Under the pieces are notes generated by a model. That model was not told the DNA's origin. It worked only from the letters and a program-made list of their open reading frames with translations, and made no database searches. Source: Enterococcus aquimarinus (lineage in GTDB: Bacteria; Bacillota; Bacilli; Lactobacillales; Enterococcaceae). From it: 64,000 bases of DNA. The position numbers and the translations under genes are program-made. Where the stretch lies: NCBI RefSeq assembly GCF_001885765.1, contig NZ_JXKD01000009.1:1-64000 (forward strand), given 5' to 3'. This document shows positions 8,618 to 17,042 of the stretch, in pieces. How positions within the stretch are numbered: position 1 is the stretch's first letter; every line of letters starts with the position of its first letter.

Positions 8618-8797
8618 AAAAAAGAACCTGTGACAAAAGTCAAAGGCCCTTATTTTGACGAACATCTGATGGCTCCACTGGTAACAAAAATCTGTTCTTT
8701 CGAAAAACGCACGACATTCGAGCAATTGAAAGAGCCAGTTGTTCGAATGTATCGCCCGTTTCTCAGAGCAAAATGAGTTTTATCAGCTTCGCTTTGA
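8618..8797 (-). repeat. Copy A of a dispersed intergenic repeat of about 180 bp
   Basis: Fills the gap between galM and copY. On the minus strand it aligns along its whole length with 20638-20818 downstream of zwf. Shared blocks include ATTCGA(A/G)CAA..TTG(C/G)TCGAAT stems, the GAATGTCGTG and TTTTTCGAAAGA segments, and a final GACTTTTGTC hairpin. Both copies start just after the stop of the preceding gene and end in a terminator-like hairpin followed by T-rich sequence. The terminal hairpin of this copy is partly decayed. Confidence 0.75.
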
Positions 8798-8802
8798 TCG
8801 TT

Positions 8803-9792
8803 TTAAAAAGTCAGGTGATAAACGGTTTCCGCATGATAAGGCGTCGCTGCATCCACTATGAAACTCCCAAATTGCGGATATTTCTCTGTTCCTGGAATGC
8901 CTTGGGCTTCAATGGCGATACTTCCATGATGAACGAGTGTTCCTGTCTTCATCACTTCACCAGCTTCGCCTGCTCCCGTCGTGTATAGCACGATGCCTGG
9001 CTCCGTCGTTTTTACTGCGAGTGTCACTTTACGATCTGGACTCACTAAACGTAAATCTTCTTCCAGTGCATGATTTAAGATAAATGGTGTATCAAGGAAT
9101 GTCTCGCCGATTTGTTTTTCATTTGTAAAATCAAAAACGGTTTCAGTAACGCCAATTTTTTCACCTGTAGTTGTCGTGTCTTCTTTTGTTTTTGCAACAT
9201 AATCAGCATCGACCATCAAATAGTGTTCGTCGATTGCTTGGGACGCTTCTCCTATTAAATTAAAATATCCGTGATTTGTTAGATTTAAAATCGTCGCTTG
9301 ATCACTTGTCGCTTCATAAGTAATCCGAAAGGCATTTTCTTCATTCAACGCATAGGTAACTGTCACTTTGATATTTCCAGGAAATCCACCTTCACCATCC
9401 ACCGTTTCATAAGAAAAGGCAACACCGGCTTCTTCTTCTGTTTGAAAAGGAGTCGCTGCCCATTCCTTTGTATCAAAACTATGGGAGCCACCATGTAGGG
9501 TATTTCCTTTTTCGTTGGCCTCAGTGTGATAGGTTTTCCCTTCAAGTTCAAAATGTGCTTGCGCAATTCGGCCGGCAATCGGTCCAATCGTTGCCCCATA
9601 ATACCGCGTACGCTGATGATCTTCGAGTGATTCATATCCCACTACGATATCGCGCTTTGTGCCATCAACAGGAATTAGGCACTCATACAAACGCGCCCCA
9701 TGCGCAATCGCAGATAATTGAACCCCATTTTCATTTGTCATTGTATAAATCGTTCCGACTTTTTCCCTTGTTTCTACTGTTATTTTTACCAT
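8803..9792 (-). CDS. galM: Aldose 1-epimerase (galactose mutarotase)
   Basis: A 329-residue GalM-family enzyme that interconverts the alpha and beta anomers of galactose/glucose in the cytoplasm. Family motifs visible are NTLHGG near residue 100, the LTNHGYFNL segment with the catalytic His around 170, and a C-terminal IEAQGIPG with the catalytic Glu. The start at 9792 has AAAGGAGAG eight nt upstream; the longer reading lacks a site. No other gal or lac gene is adjacent. Repeat copy A follows the stop and may supply a weak terminator. Confidence 0.92.
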   Translation of the reverse strand: MVKITVETREKVGTIYTMTNENGVQLSAIAHGARLYECLIPVDGTKRDIVVGYESLEDHQRTRYYGATIGPIAGRIAQAHFELEGKTYHTEANEKGNTLHGGSHSFDTKEWAATPFQTEEEAGVAFSYETVDGEGGFPGNIKVTVTYALNEENAFRITYEATSDQATILNLTNHGYFNLIGEASQAIDEHYLMVDADYVAKTKEDTTTTGEKIGVTETVFDFTNEKQIGETFLDTPFILNHALEEDLRLVSPDRKVTLAVKTTEPGIVLYTTGAGEAGEVMKTGTLVHHGSIAIEAQGIPGTEKYPQFGSFIVDAATPYHAETVYHLTF

Positions 9793-9904
9793 TATTTCAA
9801 CTCTCCTTTTCATGTAAAGCCTTACAAATATCAGTATAGTTAATCACTAACCCATGCGTCAATTAGATTTTTTGATTTATGACGTGATTTCTCATAGGAA
9901 AAAA

Positions 9905-9945
9905 TAAAAAAGCAGAAAGAGTATGAACACTCCTTCTACTTTTTA
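9905..9945 (-). terminator. Terminator of the ABC importer operon
   Basis: A 12-bp stem with two G-U pairs (9911-9922 with 9929-9940), followed by a U-rich run on the minus strand. It lies just past the permease stop at 9956. Confidence 0.85.
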
Positions 9946-9955
9946 AACCTGTCAT

Positions 9956-10708
9956 CTAGTCTCTTTGCCACTTACATAACCAAAAGGATAGGAGATCCAA
10001 GAGTAAAAATAACACTAAGCCAAAGCTACTCAAAATCAAGATCCCTCCGTACATCGCAGGATAATCCATTCTGGTCCAGGAATCCATAATGAAATAACCC
10101 ATACCGTACTGTGTCCCATAATTTTCAGTGAAAAATAAAATCGAAATAGCCGTCCCCAAAGAGATACGCGCACCACTCAGTACACCTGGTAAAGTTGCTG
10201 GTAACGTAATTTGACAAAATTGCTGCCACTTGTTCGCTTTCAACGCGCGATAGACATCATAATTATTCTCTGGAATCTGACGAACAGCATCTCGCACCGA
10301 AATCGCGACTTGCGGTAAGACAATCAAAACAATCATCATAATTTTTGACGAATCCCCAAGTCCACCTAAAAGCATGACAATTGGTAACAGTGCCATTTTC
10401 GGAATCGGATAAGTCAAATATATCAGAGGATCAAAGAAATAACGCCATTTTGGTAATGAGCCCATTAATAATCCTAAAATAAAGCCTCCACTGAGCGCAT
10501 AAAGCATCCCTAAAAAAATGCGATAGCCACTAACTTGGATATGTAGTCCCATCTCTTTTTGAAACAGAGATGGAATATTCACAAAGACGGTCCACGGCGA
10601 TGGCAGTAATGTTTTTTGTAAAATCAAAGAAGCGAGCCACCAAACGCCCACAAATAGAAAAATCGCTCCGCTAGCACCGATTACACGTTTGCTCCATTCA
10701 CGGTTCAT
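9956..10708 (-). CDS. ABC importer permease (SsuC/ThiX-like)
   Basis: A 250-residue inner-membrane permease with about six TM helices and a BPD_transp_1 domain. The EAA-type coupling loop is recognisable around residues 155-175 (YRALKANKWQQFCQITLPATLPG). This is the third gene of an operon with an ATPase and an NMT1-like binding protein. The ATG overlaps the ATPase stop (ATGA) and AAAGGAG precedes it. The family transports sulfonates, nitrate, pyrimidine thiamine precursors and riboflavin; the substrate is undetermined here. Confidence 0.88.
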   Translation of the reverse strand: MNREWSKRVIGASGAIFLFVGVWWLASLILQKTLLPSPWTVFVNIPSLFQKEMGLHIQVSGYRIFLGMLYALSGGFILGLLMGSLPKWRYFFDPLIYLTYPIPKMALLPIVMLLGGLGDSSKIMMIVLIVLPQVAISVRDAVRQIPENNYDVYRALKANKWQQFCQITLPATLPGVLSGARISLGTAISILFFTENYGTQYGMGYFIMDSWTRMDYPAMYGGILILSSFGLVLFLLLDLLSFWLCKWQRD

Positions 10709-11460
10709 GCCTCAATCTCCTTTCTGAGTAAAAGGATCATTTCAAAGAGCGCCATGGATTGCCGATTTTCAGCTAATCTTGTTTTATCTTTGAATGGCGA
10801 AGGAATAATTTTTTTGACTTCTCCCGGATTTGCCGATAACACAATGATTTCGTCTGCGATTAGGATAGCTTCTTCAATATCATGCGTTACAAACACCGTC
10901 AACGGCTGGTACACTTGCCACCGAGTTAAAAACAAAGCTTGGGCTTTTTCGCGCGTGAACGCATCGAGCGCGGAAAAAGGTTCATCCATTAGAAGTAAGG
11001 AACCTTGTGTGGCAAATCCTCTGGCAATCGCCACTCGTTGTTTTTGCCCCCCACTTAATTGATTCGGATATTTTTCTTGATGTTCAAGGAGATTCATTTG
11101 TTCAAGCAACGTGGTAATATCTTCTTGCTCAGCCTGAGTCAGCTTTTTCTTTTGACTAAGTTTTGCGCCGGCTGTCACTGCTTGTCTGACCGTTTGCCAA
11201 GGAAGTAACCCGTAATCTTGGGGTACTAGTGCGACAACGACATCCTCCATCGTCTGACCTTTGAACAAGCATTCACCTGATTGTACGGTTTGTAAGCCGC
11301 TAAGCAATTGTAACAACGTCGTTTTCCCGGCTCCAGAAGGGCCAATAATACTGTAAATCTTCCCATCTTCCATCGTTAAATTAATATCTTTTAAAATAGT
11401 CTGATTGTTGATTTGATGGGAGACATTTTTCACTTGGTAGAGATTATTTAAAATAGACAT
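10705..11460 (-). CDS. ABC importer ATPase (SsuB/ThiZ-like)
   Basis: A 251-residue ABC ATPase. Visible motifs are Walker A GPSGAGKTT (about 39-47), a Q-loop in VPQDYGLLPWQTV, signature LSGGQKQRVAIARG, Walker B LLLMDEPFSALD and switch VTHDIEEA. The Q-loop-to-PWQTV arrangement is typical of the nitrate/sulfonate/taurine branch. Its start overlaps the end of the binding-protein gene by 17 nt and has a poor ribosome binding site, so coupling is likely. It would power the permease encoded downstream. Confidence 0.92.
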   Translation of the reverse strand: MSILNNLYQVKNVSHQINNQTILKDINLTMEDGKIYSIIGPSGAGKTTLLQLLSGLQTVQSGECLFKGQTMEDVVVALVPQDYGLLPWQTVRQAVTAGAKLSQKKKLTQAEQEDITTLLEQMNLLEHQEKYPNQLSGGQKQRVAIARGFATQGSLLLMDEPFSALDAFTREKAQALFLTRWQVYQPLTVFVTHDIEEAILIADEIIVLSANPGEVKKIIPSPFKDKTRLAENRQSMALFEMILLLRKEIEA

Positions 11461-12403
11461 TGCTTAAAACATCTTTCGGATCGATTTCTTTTTCCAGTAA
11501 GCCTTTTTCCATCGCCCAATCGAAAGCACGTTGAATATCTGATTCTTTTGTTTGGAACGCTTCTTGGTATTCTGGAATTTGGATATTTTCTTTCAGGCTC
11601 TCGGGAAAACCAATTTCATCAATAAATAATTGAATATAAGCCGATTGATCGTTGGCTGCCATCCATTTTACTGCATCATTGTACGCCTCATACATTCCTT
11701 GAATCGCTGCTTCTTTTTCCTCAATTACTTCTTGAGTAAACGTCAATGCAAATAAGTTAATGTCTAAATCAAGCGTTGACCCTAGATTCGTCATCCCTTG
11801 GGCTGTCGTCATGGTCACGAACGGTTCTGGTAAAATGGCTGCTCCTGCTTGATCATTTGTTAATAATTCAACACGACTTGGGACTTGAGGAACATCGACC
11901 ATTGACACATCGCTTGCAGATAATCCTGCTTGTTTGATAAACTCTTCTGCAGCAAATTCTGGTCCTTGATTTTTAAGAACTGCAATTTGCTGGCCTTTTA
12001 AGTCGGTAATATCTTGCACTTCAGAAGACGCAATTAAATCAAATTGTCCTTGGGTTGCACTGGTGATTTTGATATCCATACCACCTTGTAAATACATCGC
12101 AATTCCAATTAAGTCCGCATTAATCCCATCAACGGCTCCAGCTTGAAAAGCCGCATCGCGATCTTTTCCTGATTTAAATGCTTCAATTTGCAAATCGACG
12201 CCATGTTTTTGATCAAATCCTTGCTCGTGTGCCACGATTAGGGGAATATTATCCATTGACGGCATCACACCAATTTTCAAAGGAACCAATTGTTCTCCTT
12301 GCTCACTCGTTACATCAGTTGATGCATTGTTTGTTTCACTGTTACTACATGCGCTAAGTGTCATCAATAACAATGCACTTAAACTAAAAAAGATTTTTTT
12401 CAT
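11444..12403 (-). CDS. NMT1/THI5-like substrate-binding lipoprotein
   Basis: A 319-residue extracytoplasmic binding lipoprotein. The signal peptide ends in LMTLSAC with the lipidated Cys at position 19. The mature domain begins PLKIGVMPSMDNIPLIVAHEQGF and contains GVDLQIEAFKSGKDRDAAFQAG, which are NMT1/SsuA-type features. The start at 12403 lies seven nt after AAAGGAAG. It heads the operon with an ATPase and a permease. No TPP, FMN or S-box-like leader was recognised upstream, so thiamine precursors, riboflavin and sulfonates remain unresolved options. Confidence 0.88.
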   Translation of the reverse strand: MKKIFFSLSALLLMTLSACSNSETNNASTDVTSEQGEQLVPLKIGVMPSMDNIPLIVAHEQGFDQKHGVDLQIEAFKSGKDRDAAFQAGAVDGINADLIGIAMYLQGGMDIKITSATQGQFDLIASSEVQDITDLKGQQIAVLKNQGPEFAAEEFIKQAGLSASDVSMVDVPQVPSRVELLTNDQAGAAILPEPFVTMTTAQGMTNLGSTLDLDINLFALTFTQEVIEEKEAAIQGMYEAYNDAVKWMAANDQSAYIQLFIDEIGFPESLKENIQIPEYQEAFQTKESDIQRAFDWAMEKGLLEKEIDPKDVLSNVYFK

Positions 12404-12751
12404 TTTACGACTTCCTTTCAAGATTCATACTGTTTGATTTTACCACTTTTAGAGTCGATAGCCATCCTTTTTTATATTAGAAATATTTAGAAATAAGCTT
12501 TTTTTATTCATTTTCTAACGATTTGCCAATTATCATCAACTGTCATACTAAACTTCCAGTGACTCGGAGCATAGCGACCTTTTCAACACCTTTTTGTCCA
12601 CGGGTTACAAAGGTCTGCTCCTTCGGTCTCTTCAGTAGAGCGAGTCAATCAAAAATCGATTGATTCACTCTACTTCCAGTGACTCGGAGCATAACGACCT
12701 TTTCAACACCTTTTTTATCCAAAAAAATAAAAACAATCGCAAGCGACGTTT
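12404..12751. repeat. Intergenic region with a 44-bp direct repeat spaced 120 bp
   Basis: Holds no gene. Copies at 12552-12595 and 12672-12715 differ at one base only (AGCATAG versus AGCATAA in the shared ACTTCCAGTGACTCGG... unit). Between them is an imperfect 14-bp hairpin around 12636-12670 (AGAGCGAGTCAATC with GATTGATTCACTCT). The remainder, 12404-12551, would contain the promoter of the ABC operon; a TAAAAT -10 candidate is visible but has no convincing -35. Confidence 0.8.
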
Positions 12752-12762
12752 TTATTTTTTTC
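12725..12762 (-). terminator. Terminator overlapping the tagO stop codon
   Basis: An AT-rich stem (AATAAAAAC with GTTTTTATT) with an inner TCGC/GCGA, followed by U-rich sequence on the minus strand. Its first arm includes the tagO stop codon. Confidence 0.7.
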
Positions 12763-13867
12763 GTTTTTCGAGAATTTCTTGTCGATATTTACGGTTCCCG
12801 ATAAATTTTAATCCTTTCATTAATGGCTGGCGATTTTCTCCTACTAAGCCAATCAATTCAATGAACAATTCCATCCCAATTAAAGTCGATAAGACTAATA
12901 AAACGGTTGCCCACGTACTCGCGTAATTCATCAATAAAGCAATAAAAGAAAAGACTAAAGCCATCGCATAAATGGTTAAAACGGCTCCACGATGCGTGAA
13001 TCCTAAAGATAATAAGCGATGATGGAGATGCATTTTGTCAGGTGAAGAAATCGATTGCTTATTAAAAAAGCGACGAATCATGGCATAGACGGTATCTGTA
13101 ATCGGGACACCCAAAATAAACATCGGCGTCATGACAGAAATAAACGTCGCATTTTTTAATCCTTGCAAAGAAAAAACGGCAATCATGAAACCTAAAAACA
13201 ATGCTCCCGTATCTCCTAAATAGATCGTAGCTGGATAAAAATTGTACGGATAAAAACCGACAATTGCAGCAATGAGCGAGAAAATTAAAATTGCTAGCAC
13301 AACACCATTTCCAGGAATAAAGAAATAACTAATTAATCCCATTGTAATCAGGGCAATGATTGAAATGCCTGCTGCTAGCCCATCCAGGCCATCAATCAAG
13401 TTTACCGCATTGGTAATCGCTAAAATCCAAATAATTGTCATCGGTAAACTCAGCCAACCGATTTCTACAACACCAATAAAGGGAATCGAAAATGTATGAA
13501 AGCCAATGTCTGCCCAAAAATAGATGACCAAAGAAGCCAATGTAATGCCAAGTGTTTTTTGGCGCGGATTTAATTCCTTGATATCATCGATTAAACCAGT
13601 CACAACCACAATCAACGCACCCAATAGCACGAAACTAAGGTTGGAAAAACCTAAAACAGAAGAAAATTCCCACAAAGCAAGCAAAGAAAAGGAAAGAAAA
13701 ATCGCTAATCCACCTGCTGTCGGCATCGTTTTTTGATTAATTCTTCGTTCTCCTGGCGCATCCACGGCCCCAATTTTAAAGGCTAACAGTTTAATCAGTG
13801 GGGTTAAAATGGCTGACAATAACATCGTTAAAAATAATCGAATAATAAATTGAAAGGTAAATCCCAT
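12752..13867 (-). CDS. tagO: Undecaprenyl-phosphate GlcNAc-1-phosphate transferase (TagO/WecA)
   Basis: A 371-residue polytopic membrane enzyme that transfers GlcNAc-1-P to undecaprenyl phosphate, the first step of wall teichoic acid or other wall polysaccharides. Family motifs are LIDDIKELNPRQK, AVNLIDGLDGLAAG, YLGDTGALFLGF and the HLHHRLLSLG loop that separates TagO/WecA from MraY. About ten TM helices are visible. The ribosome binding site (AAGTGAG) is modest. It follows yihY by 17 nt and is probably in the map-yihY-tagO transcript. Confidence 0.93.
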   Translation of the reverse strand: MGFTFQFIIRLFLTMLLSAILTPLIKLLAFKIGAVDAPGERRINQKTMPTAGGLAIFLSFSLLALWEFSSVLGFSNLSFVLLGALIVVVTGLIDDIKELNPRQKTLGITLASLVIYFWADIGFHTFSIPFIGVVEIGWLSLPMTIIWILAITNAVNLIDGLDGLAAGISIIALITMGLISYFFIPGNGVVLAILIFSLIAAIVGFYPYNFYPATIYLGDTGALFLGFMIAVFSLQGLKNATFISVMTPMFILGVPITDTVYAMIRRFFNKQSISSPDKMHLHHRLLSLGFTHRGAVLTIYAMALVFSFIALLMNYASTWATVLLVLSTLIGMELFIELIGLVGENRQPLMKGLKFIGNRKYRQEILEKRKK

Positions 13868-13884
13868 CTTTTTTTCTCACTTTC

Positions 13885-14790
13885 TTACGAATTCTTCTCG
13901 TTATCTTTCATGTGTTTTTGCAAGAAATTAATTGGATCTGCCCGTTCTTCTACTTTTCCGGCAATAAACTCTTCCGTTACCGCATTAATAATACCGCCTA
14001 GAATGATAATCATAGAGGCAAAATTCAACCACAGCATCAGAACGATGAAACTTCCAATAATTTGATACCCACTAATTCTCGTTGTAAAATATTTCGCGTA
14101 AATTCCAAAGGCTTGGGACAAAATCATCCACCCAACTGTCGCAAACACTGCGCCAGGGAAAATTGAACGTGCCCGAAGACGAACATTTGGAATAAAACCG
14201 TAAATAACGACCATTAAGGCCATTAAAATCAGCAAGGTAAGTGGCCATTTTAAGGTTTGGAAGGTTGAAATAATCGTGTCTGGGAATAAAAAGATTGGTT
14301 GAATTTGTTCTAAAATATATTTCCCGAATCCAACGACTAATGTGACACCAACAATCGCAAATAACAAGATAATCATGGCAATGACGGAAACGGCGCGGAC
14401 AACGATAAAATTCCCCCGACTCGAAACGCCATAAGCCTTATTTAAGGCAATTTGAATGGCATTCATACTAGCACTCGCTGTCCAAATTGTCAGGATTGCC
14501 GATAATGACAACAATCCTCCCGAACCTTGCGTCAATAAATCCCCTATTGCAGGTTCTAAAAATTCATAGATGGTTTCCGGAATAAACTCCTGCAAGTAAG
14601 GTAAAACCGTATTAGGGTCAATATTTAAAAAAGGTAATAAGTTCCCAACTGCAATTAGTAGTGGAAATAACGATAAAAGCAAATAATACGCAATCACAAT
14701 CGAACTTTGCGTCATTTGTGATTCTTTCACGCGTCTTCTCACCGTGTTGATAAATCGTTTCACTTTTTGCTTTTTAAAAAAGTTCCGCAT
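13885..14790 (-). CDS. YihY/UPF0761 family membrane protein
   Basis: A 301-residue membrane protein of the YihY/BrkB (UPF0761) family, with a basic N-terminal segment and about six TM helices. The motif YYLLLSLFPLLIAVGN near the N terminus and the WTASASMNAIQIALN segment are characteristic. The molecular role is unclear; it was once annotated as RNase BN, which is now considered wrong. The start at 14790 is eight nt after AGGAGG; upstream Met codons lie in or before the site. Confidence 0.85.
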   Translation of the reverse strand: MRNFFKKQKVKRFINTVRRRVKESQMTQSSIVIAYYLLLSLFPLLIAVGNLLPFLNIDPNTVLPYLQEFIPETIYEFLEPAIGDLLTQGSGGLLSLSAILTIWTASASMNAIQIALNKAYGVSSRGNFIVVRAVSVIAMIILLFAIVGVTLVVGFGKYILEQIQPIFLFPDTIISTFQTLKWPLTLLILMALMVVIYGFIPNVRLRARSIFPGAVFATVGWMILSQAFGIYAKYFTTRISGYQIIGSFIVLMLWLNFASMIIILGGIINAVTEEFIAGKVEERADPINFLQKHMKDNEKNS

Positions 14791-14829
14791 ATTCATCTCC
14801 TCCTCTATCAACTACTTCAGCCGATATCT

Positions 14830-15594
14830 TTAGTAAGTTCCCTCTTCTCCTTGAGACGTTAACAAGATTGGACCCTCGTTTGTGATCGCAATACTGTGCT
14901 CATATTGACAGCTAATGCCGCCATCTAGTGTATAGGATGTCCAACCATTTGGATCCATTTTCATCTTCCAAGTTCCCGTGTTGATCATGGGTTCAATTGT
15001 AATAACCATTCCTTCTTTTAAGCGCAGACCTTTGCCAGCCTCACCATAATGCGGAACCGCTGGACTCTCATGAATCGTTGGTCCAATTCCATGGCCAATG
15101 AAATCACGTACCACACCATAGCCTTCTTTTTCGGCATAAGTCTGAATGGCATGACCAATATCACCTATCCGATTTCCCACTTTGGCTTGCTCAATTCCTA
15201 AATAGAGAGCTTTCTTTGTTACTTCCATTAAACGAGCAACTTCAGGCGTTGGCTCACCAACCGCATACGCCCAACAAGAATCCGAAATGGCGCCGTTTAA
15301 ATCGACACACATATCCACTTTAATTAAATCGCCTTGTTTTAAGACTTTCCGACGCGGAAATCCATGACAAATTTCGTCATTAATACTACAACACGTCGCA
15401 TACTTATAGCCTTCATAGCCGATTTGCGCCGCTACACCACCATGACTTTCGATATAGTCACGAACAAATTCTTCAATATCCCAACTGGTAATTCCTGGTT
15501 GAATAAAGCTACGAAGTGCCTGATGAACACTTGCTAAAAGCGCTCCAGATTCAGCCATTTTCTCAATTTCACGTTTTGATTTTAATGTTATCAT
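14830..15594 (-). CDS. map: Methionine aminopeptidase, type I
   Basis: A 254-residue M24A metalloprotease that removes the initiator Met from nascent proteins. The five metal ligands are recognisable: Asp in KVDMCVDLNG, Asp in ISDSCW, His in IGHGIG, Glu in ITIEPM and Glu in QYEHS; the substrate His is in EICHGFP. A GGAGAGGA site precedes the ATG. This is the subtype with SDSCWAYAVG around the second Asp, seen in several lactic acid bacteria and staphylococci. It is followed by yihY and tagO. Confidence 0.93.
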   Translation of the reverse strand: MITLKSKREIEKMAESGALLASVHQALRSFIQPGITSWDIEEFVRDYIESHGGVAAQIGYEGYKYATCCSINDEICHGFPRRKVLKQGDLIKVDMCVDLNGAISDSCWAYAVGEPTPEVARLMEVTKKALYLGIEQAKVGNRIGDIGHAIQTYAEKEGYGVVRDFIGHGIGPTIHESPAVPHYGEAGKGLRLKEGMVITIEPMINTGTWKMKMDPNGWTSYTLDGGISCQYEHSIAITNEGPILLTSQGEEGTY

Positions 15595-15680
15595 TGTTTA
15601 CGATCCTCTCCTTTAAATCTTGTCTATTCTACCATAGTTTGCGCTTCTTTTCCAAATCTCCTTCTTCTTTCATTCGATAG

Positions 15681-15709
15681 TTTCCAATCATTCGTTCTTT
15701 TGCTATAAT
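15681..15709 (+). promoter_or_regulatory. Extended -10 promoter of the flavodoxin gene
   Basis: TGCTATAAT (extended -10, TATAAT at 15704-15709) with TTTCCA 17 bp upstream as a weak -35. It is 38 bp before the ATG. Confidence 0.65.
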
Positions 15710-15746
15710 GACGAAGATAGATTTTATTTATAGTAGGGGGATAATC

Positions 15747-16193
15747 ATGACTTTAGCCAAAATTGTTTATGCAAGTATGACAGGCAATACTGAAGAAATT
15801 GCCGATATTGTTGCGGAAGCCTTAGAGAACTTAGGACTTGAAGTGGAAATAAATGAATGCACGCAAGTAGATGCCAGTGACTTTGAAGACGCAGACCTTT
15901 GTATCGTAGCCACTTACACGTATGACGAGGGGCAGTTGCCGGATGAGATTATGGATTTTTATGATGATTTAGGTGAATTAGATTTAAGCGGCAAAATTTT
16001 TGGAGTCTGTGGATCAGGCGATACTTTTTATGATTTCTACTGTAAAGCCATCGATGATTTCGAAGAACGTTTCTTAAAAACGGGTGCTAAAAAAGGCGCT
16101 AGCAGCGTTAAAGTTGATTTAGCTGCCGAAGAAGAAGATATCCAGAACTTAGAAGCTTTCGCCAAAGAGCTAGTAGAAAGTCTCAACGGATAA
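15747..16193 (+). CDS. Flavodoxin
   Basis: A 148-residue short-chain flavodoxin, an FMN-binding electron carrier. The FMN-phosphate loop is SMTGNTEEIA (about 9-18). The isoalloxazine loops lie near TYTYDEGQLPDE and GVCGSGDTFYDFYC. The product is strongly acidic, as usual. The start is the ATG at 15747 after AGGGGGA; the reading frame extends 13 codons upstream without a ribosome binding site. It has its own promoter and a shared terminator with the convergent TetR gene. Confidence 0.93.
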   Translation: MTLAKIVYASMTGNTEEIADIVAEALENLGLEVEINECTQVDASDFEDADLCIVATYTYDEGQLPDEIMDFYDDLGELDLSGKIFGVCGSGDTFYDFYCKAIDDFEERFLKTGAKKGASSVKVDLAAEEEDIQNLEAFAKELVESLNG

Positions 16194-16194
16194 A

Positions 16195-16238
16195 AAAAAG
16201 CCAAGACAAGAAGCGAATATCTCTTGTCTTGGCTTTTT
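16195..16238. terminator. Bidirectional terminator between flavodoxin and TetR genes
   Basis: A stem of about 15 bp (AAGCCAAGACAAGA with TCTTGTCTTGGCTT), with A-run and T-run flanks on both sides. It serves two convergent genes. Confidence 0.9.
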
Positions 16239-16242
16239 ACGT

Positions 16243-16824
16243 TTAAGCAAAATTTCCTAATGTAAATAAGGTAGCACCGGCATTTTTACCTTCGCGCACG
16301 GATTTTAAAAAAGTCGTTAGCATTGTTCTTAAGTCTTCCATCTCAAAAGACAATATTTTCTCATTTTCCATCGCGGCTAGCCCTGAAACATAAATAAAGT
16401 ATGCTAGGAAAAAAGACTCTTTCGTCTCATTGATCGCTTCTCCCGCTTTTTCTAACAAAGTGAAAAACACCTTTTTAAATGCCGCTTGCATTTTCTGAGC
16501 CCCTTCAACATCTTCGATATATAACGATTGATAAAGTTGCTGGTTTTTTTTAGCGAACAAAATGAATCGCAGTCCTAATTCGGTAAAAGGATCCTTCATC
16601 TCAGACTCTTTCAAAAAGTCATCTGAAAATTGATCTGCCATCACATTAAACAATTCTACTTTTAAATCATTCATGTTTTTAAATTCCAAATAAATCGGTT
16701 GCGTCGAACAGTTCATTTGAGTCGCAATATTTCGGGCGGTAAAATGAGAAAATCCCTTTTCCGATATCACTTGATGAGCAGCAGTTAAAATTTGGTCTCT
16801 AGTAATCGTTTTTCTTCTTGCCAT
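16243..16824 (-). CDS. TetR-family transcriptional regulator
   Basis: A 193-residue regulator. The N-terminal HTH (about 5-50) shows ILTAAHQVISEKGFSHFTARNIA followed by the recognition helix region STQPIYLEFKN. The C-terminal ligand domain has no diagnostic motif. It is transcribed divergently from pepS across a 218-bp gap, which suggests but does not prove that it controls pepS or itself. The start is uncertain between 16824 and 16833: AGGAGG lies 12 or 3 nt upstream. I prefer 16824 (MARRKTI). Confidence 0.85.
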   Translation of the reverse strand: MARRKTITRDQILTAAHQVISEKGFSHFTARNIATQMNCSTQPIYLEFKNMNDLKVELFNVMADQFSDDFLKESEMKDPFTELGLRFILFAKKNQQLYQSLYIEDVEGAQKMQAAFKKVFFTLLEKAGEAINETKESFFLAYFIYVSGLAAMENEKILSFEMEDLRTMLTTFLKSVREGKNAGATLFTLGNFA

Positions 16825-16996
16825 TTTCCTCATTCTCCTCCTAATGATTTTCAACTCTTTGTTTTATTTTAGCATTTTTTTTATAAAAAGAGTAATTTAT
16901 CGCTTTGCTAAGAAGCCCTTTTTTAATTTTTCTATAAATTATCTTTGTTTTTTGAAAAAATAAATCAACAAGATGACTATCATCAAACGTAAATAA

Positions 16997-17005
16997 TGCT
17001 ATAAT
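16997..17005 (+). promoter_or_regulatory. Extended -10 promoter of pepS
   Basis: TGCTATAAT (16997-17005), an extended -10 element, lies 37 bp before the pepS ATG. No strong -35 is seen at 16-18 bp, as expected for extended -10 promoters. No clear TetR palindrome was found nearby. Confidence 0.6.
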
Positions 17006-17042
17006 TAATATTCAAACAACTTTTAATGAGGAGGAAGATAAA

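Noticed and set aside
12404-12551. TPP or other riboswitch before the NMT1-like binding protein
   Set aside because: No conserved riboswitch core could be found by eye; the region is AT-rich and unstructured.
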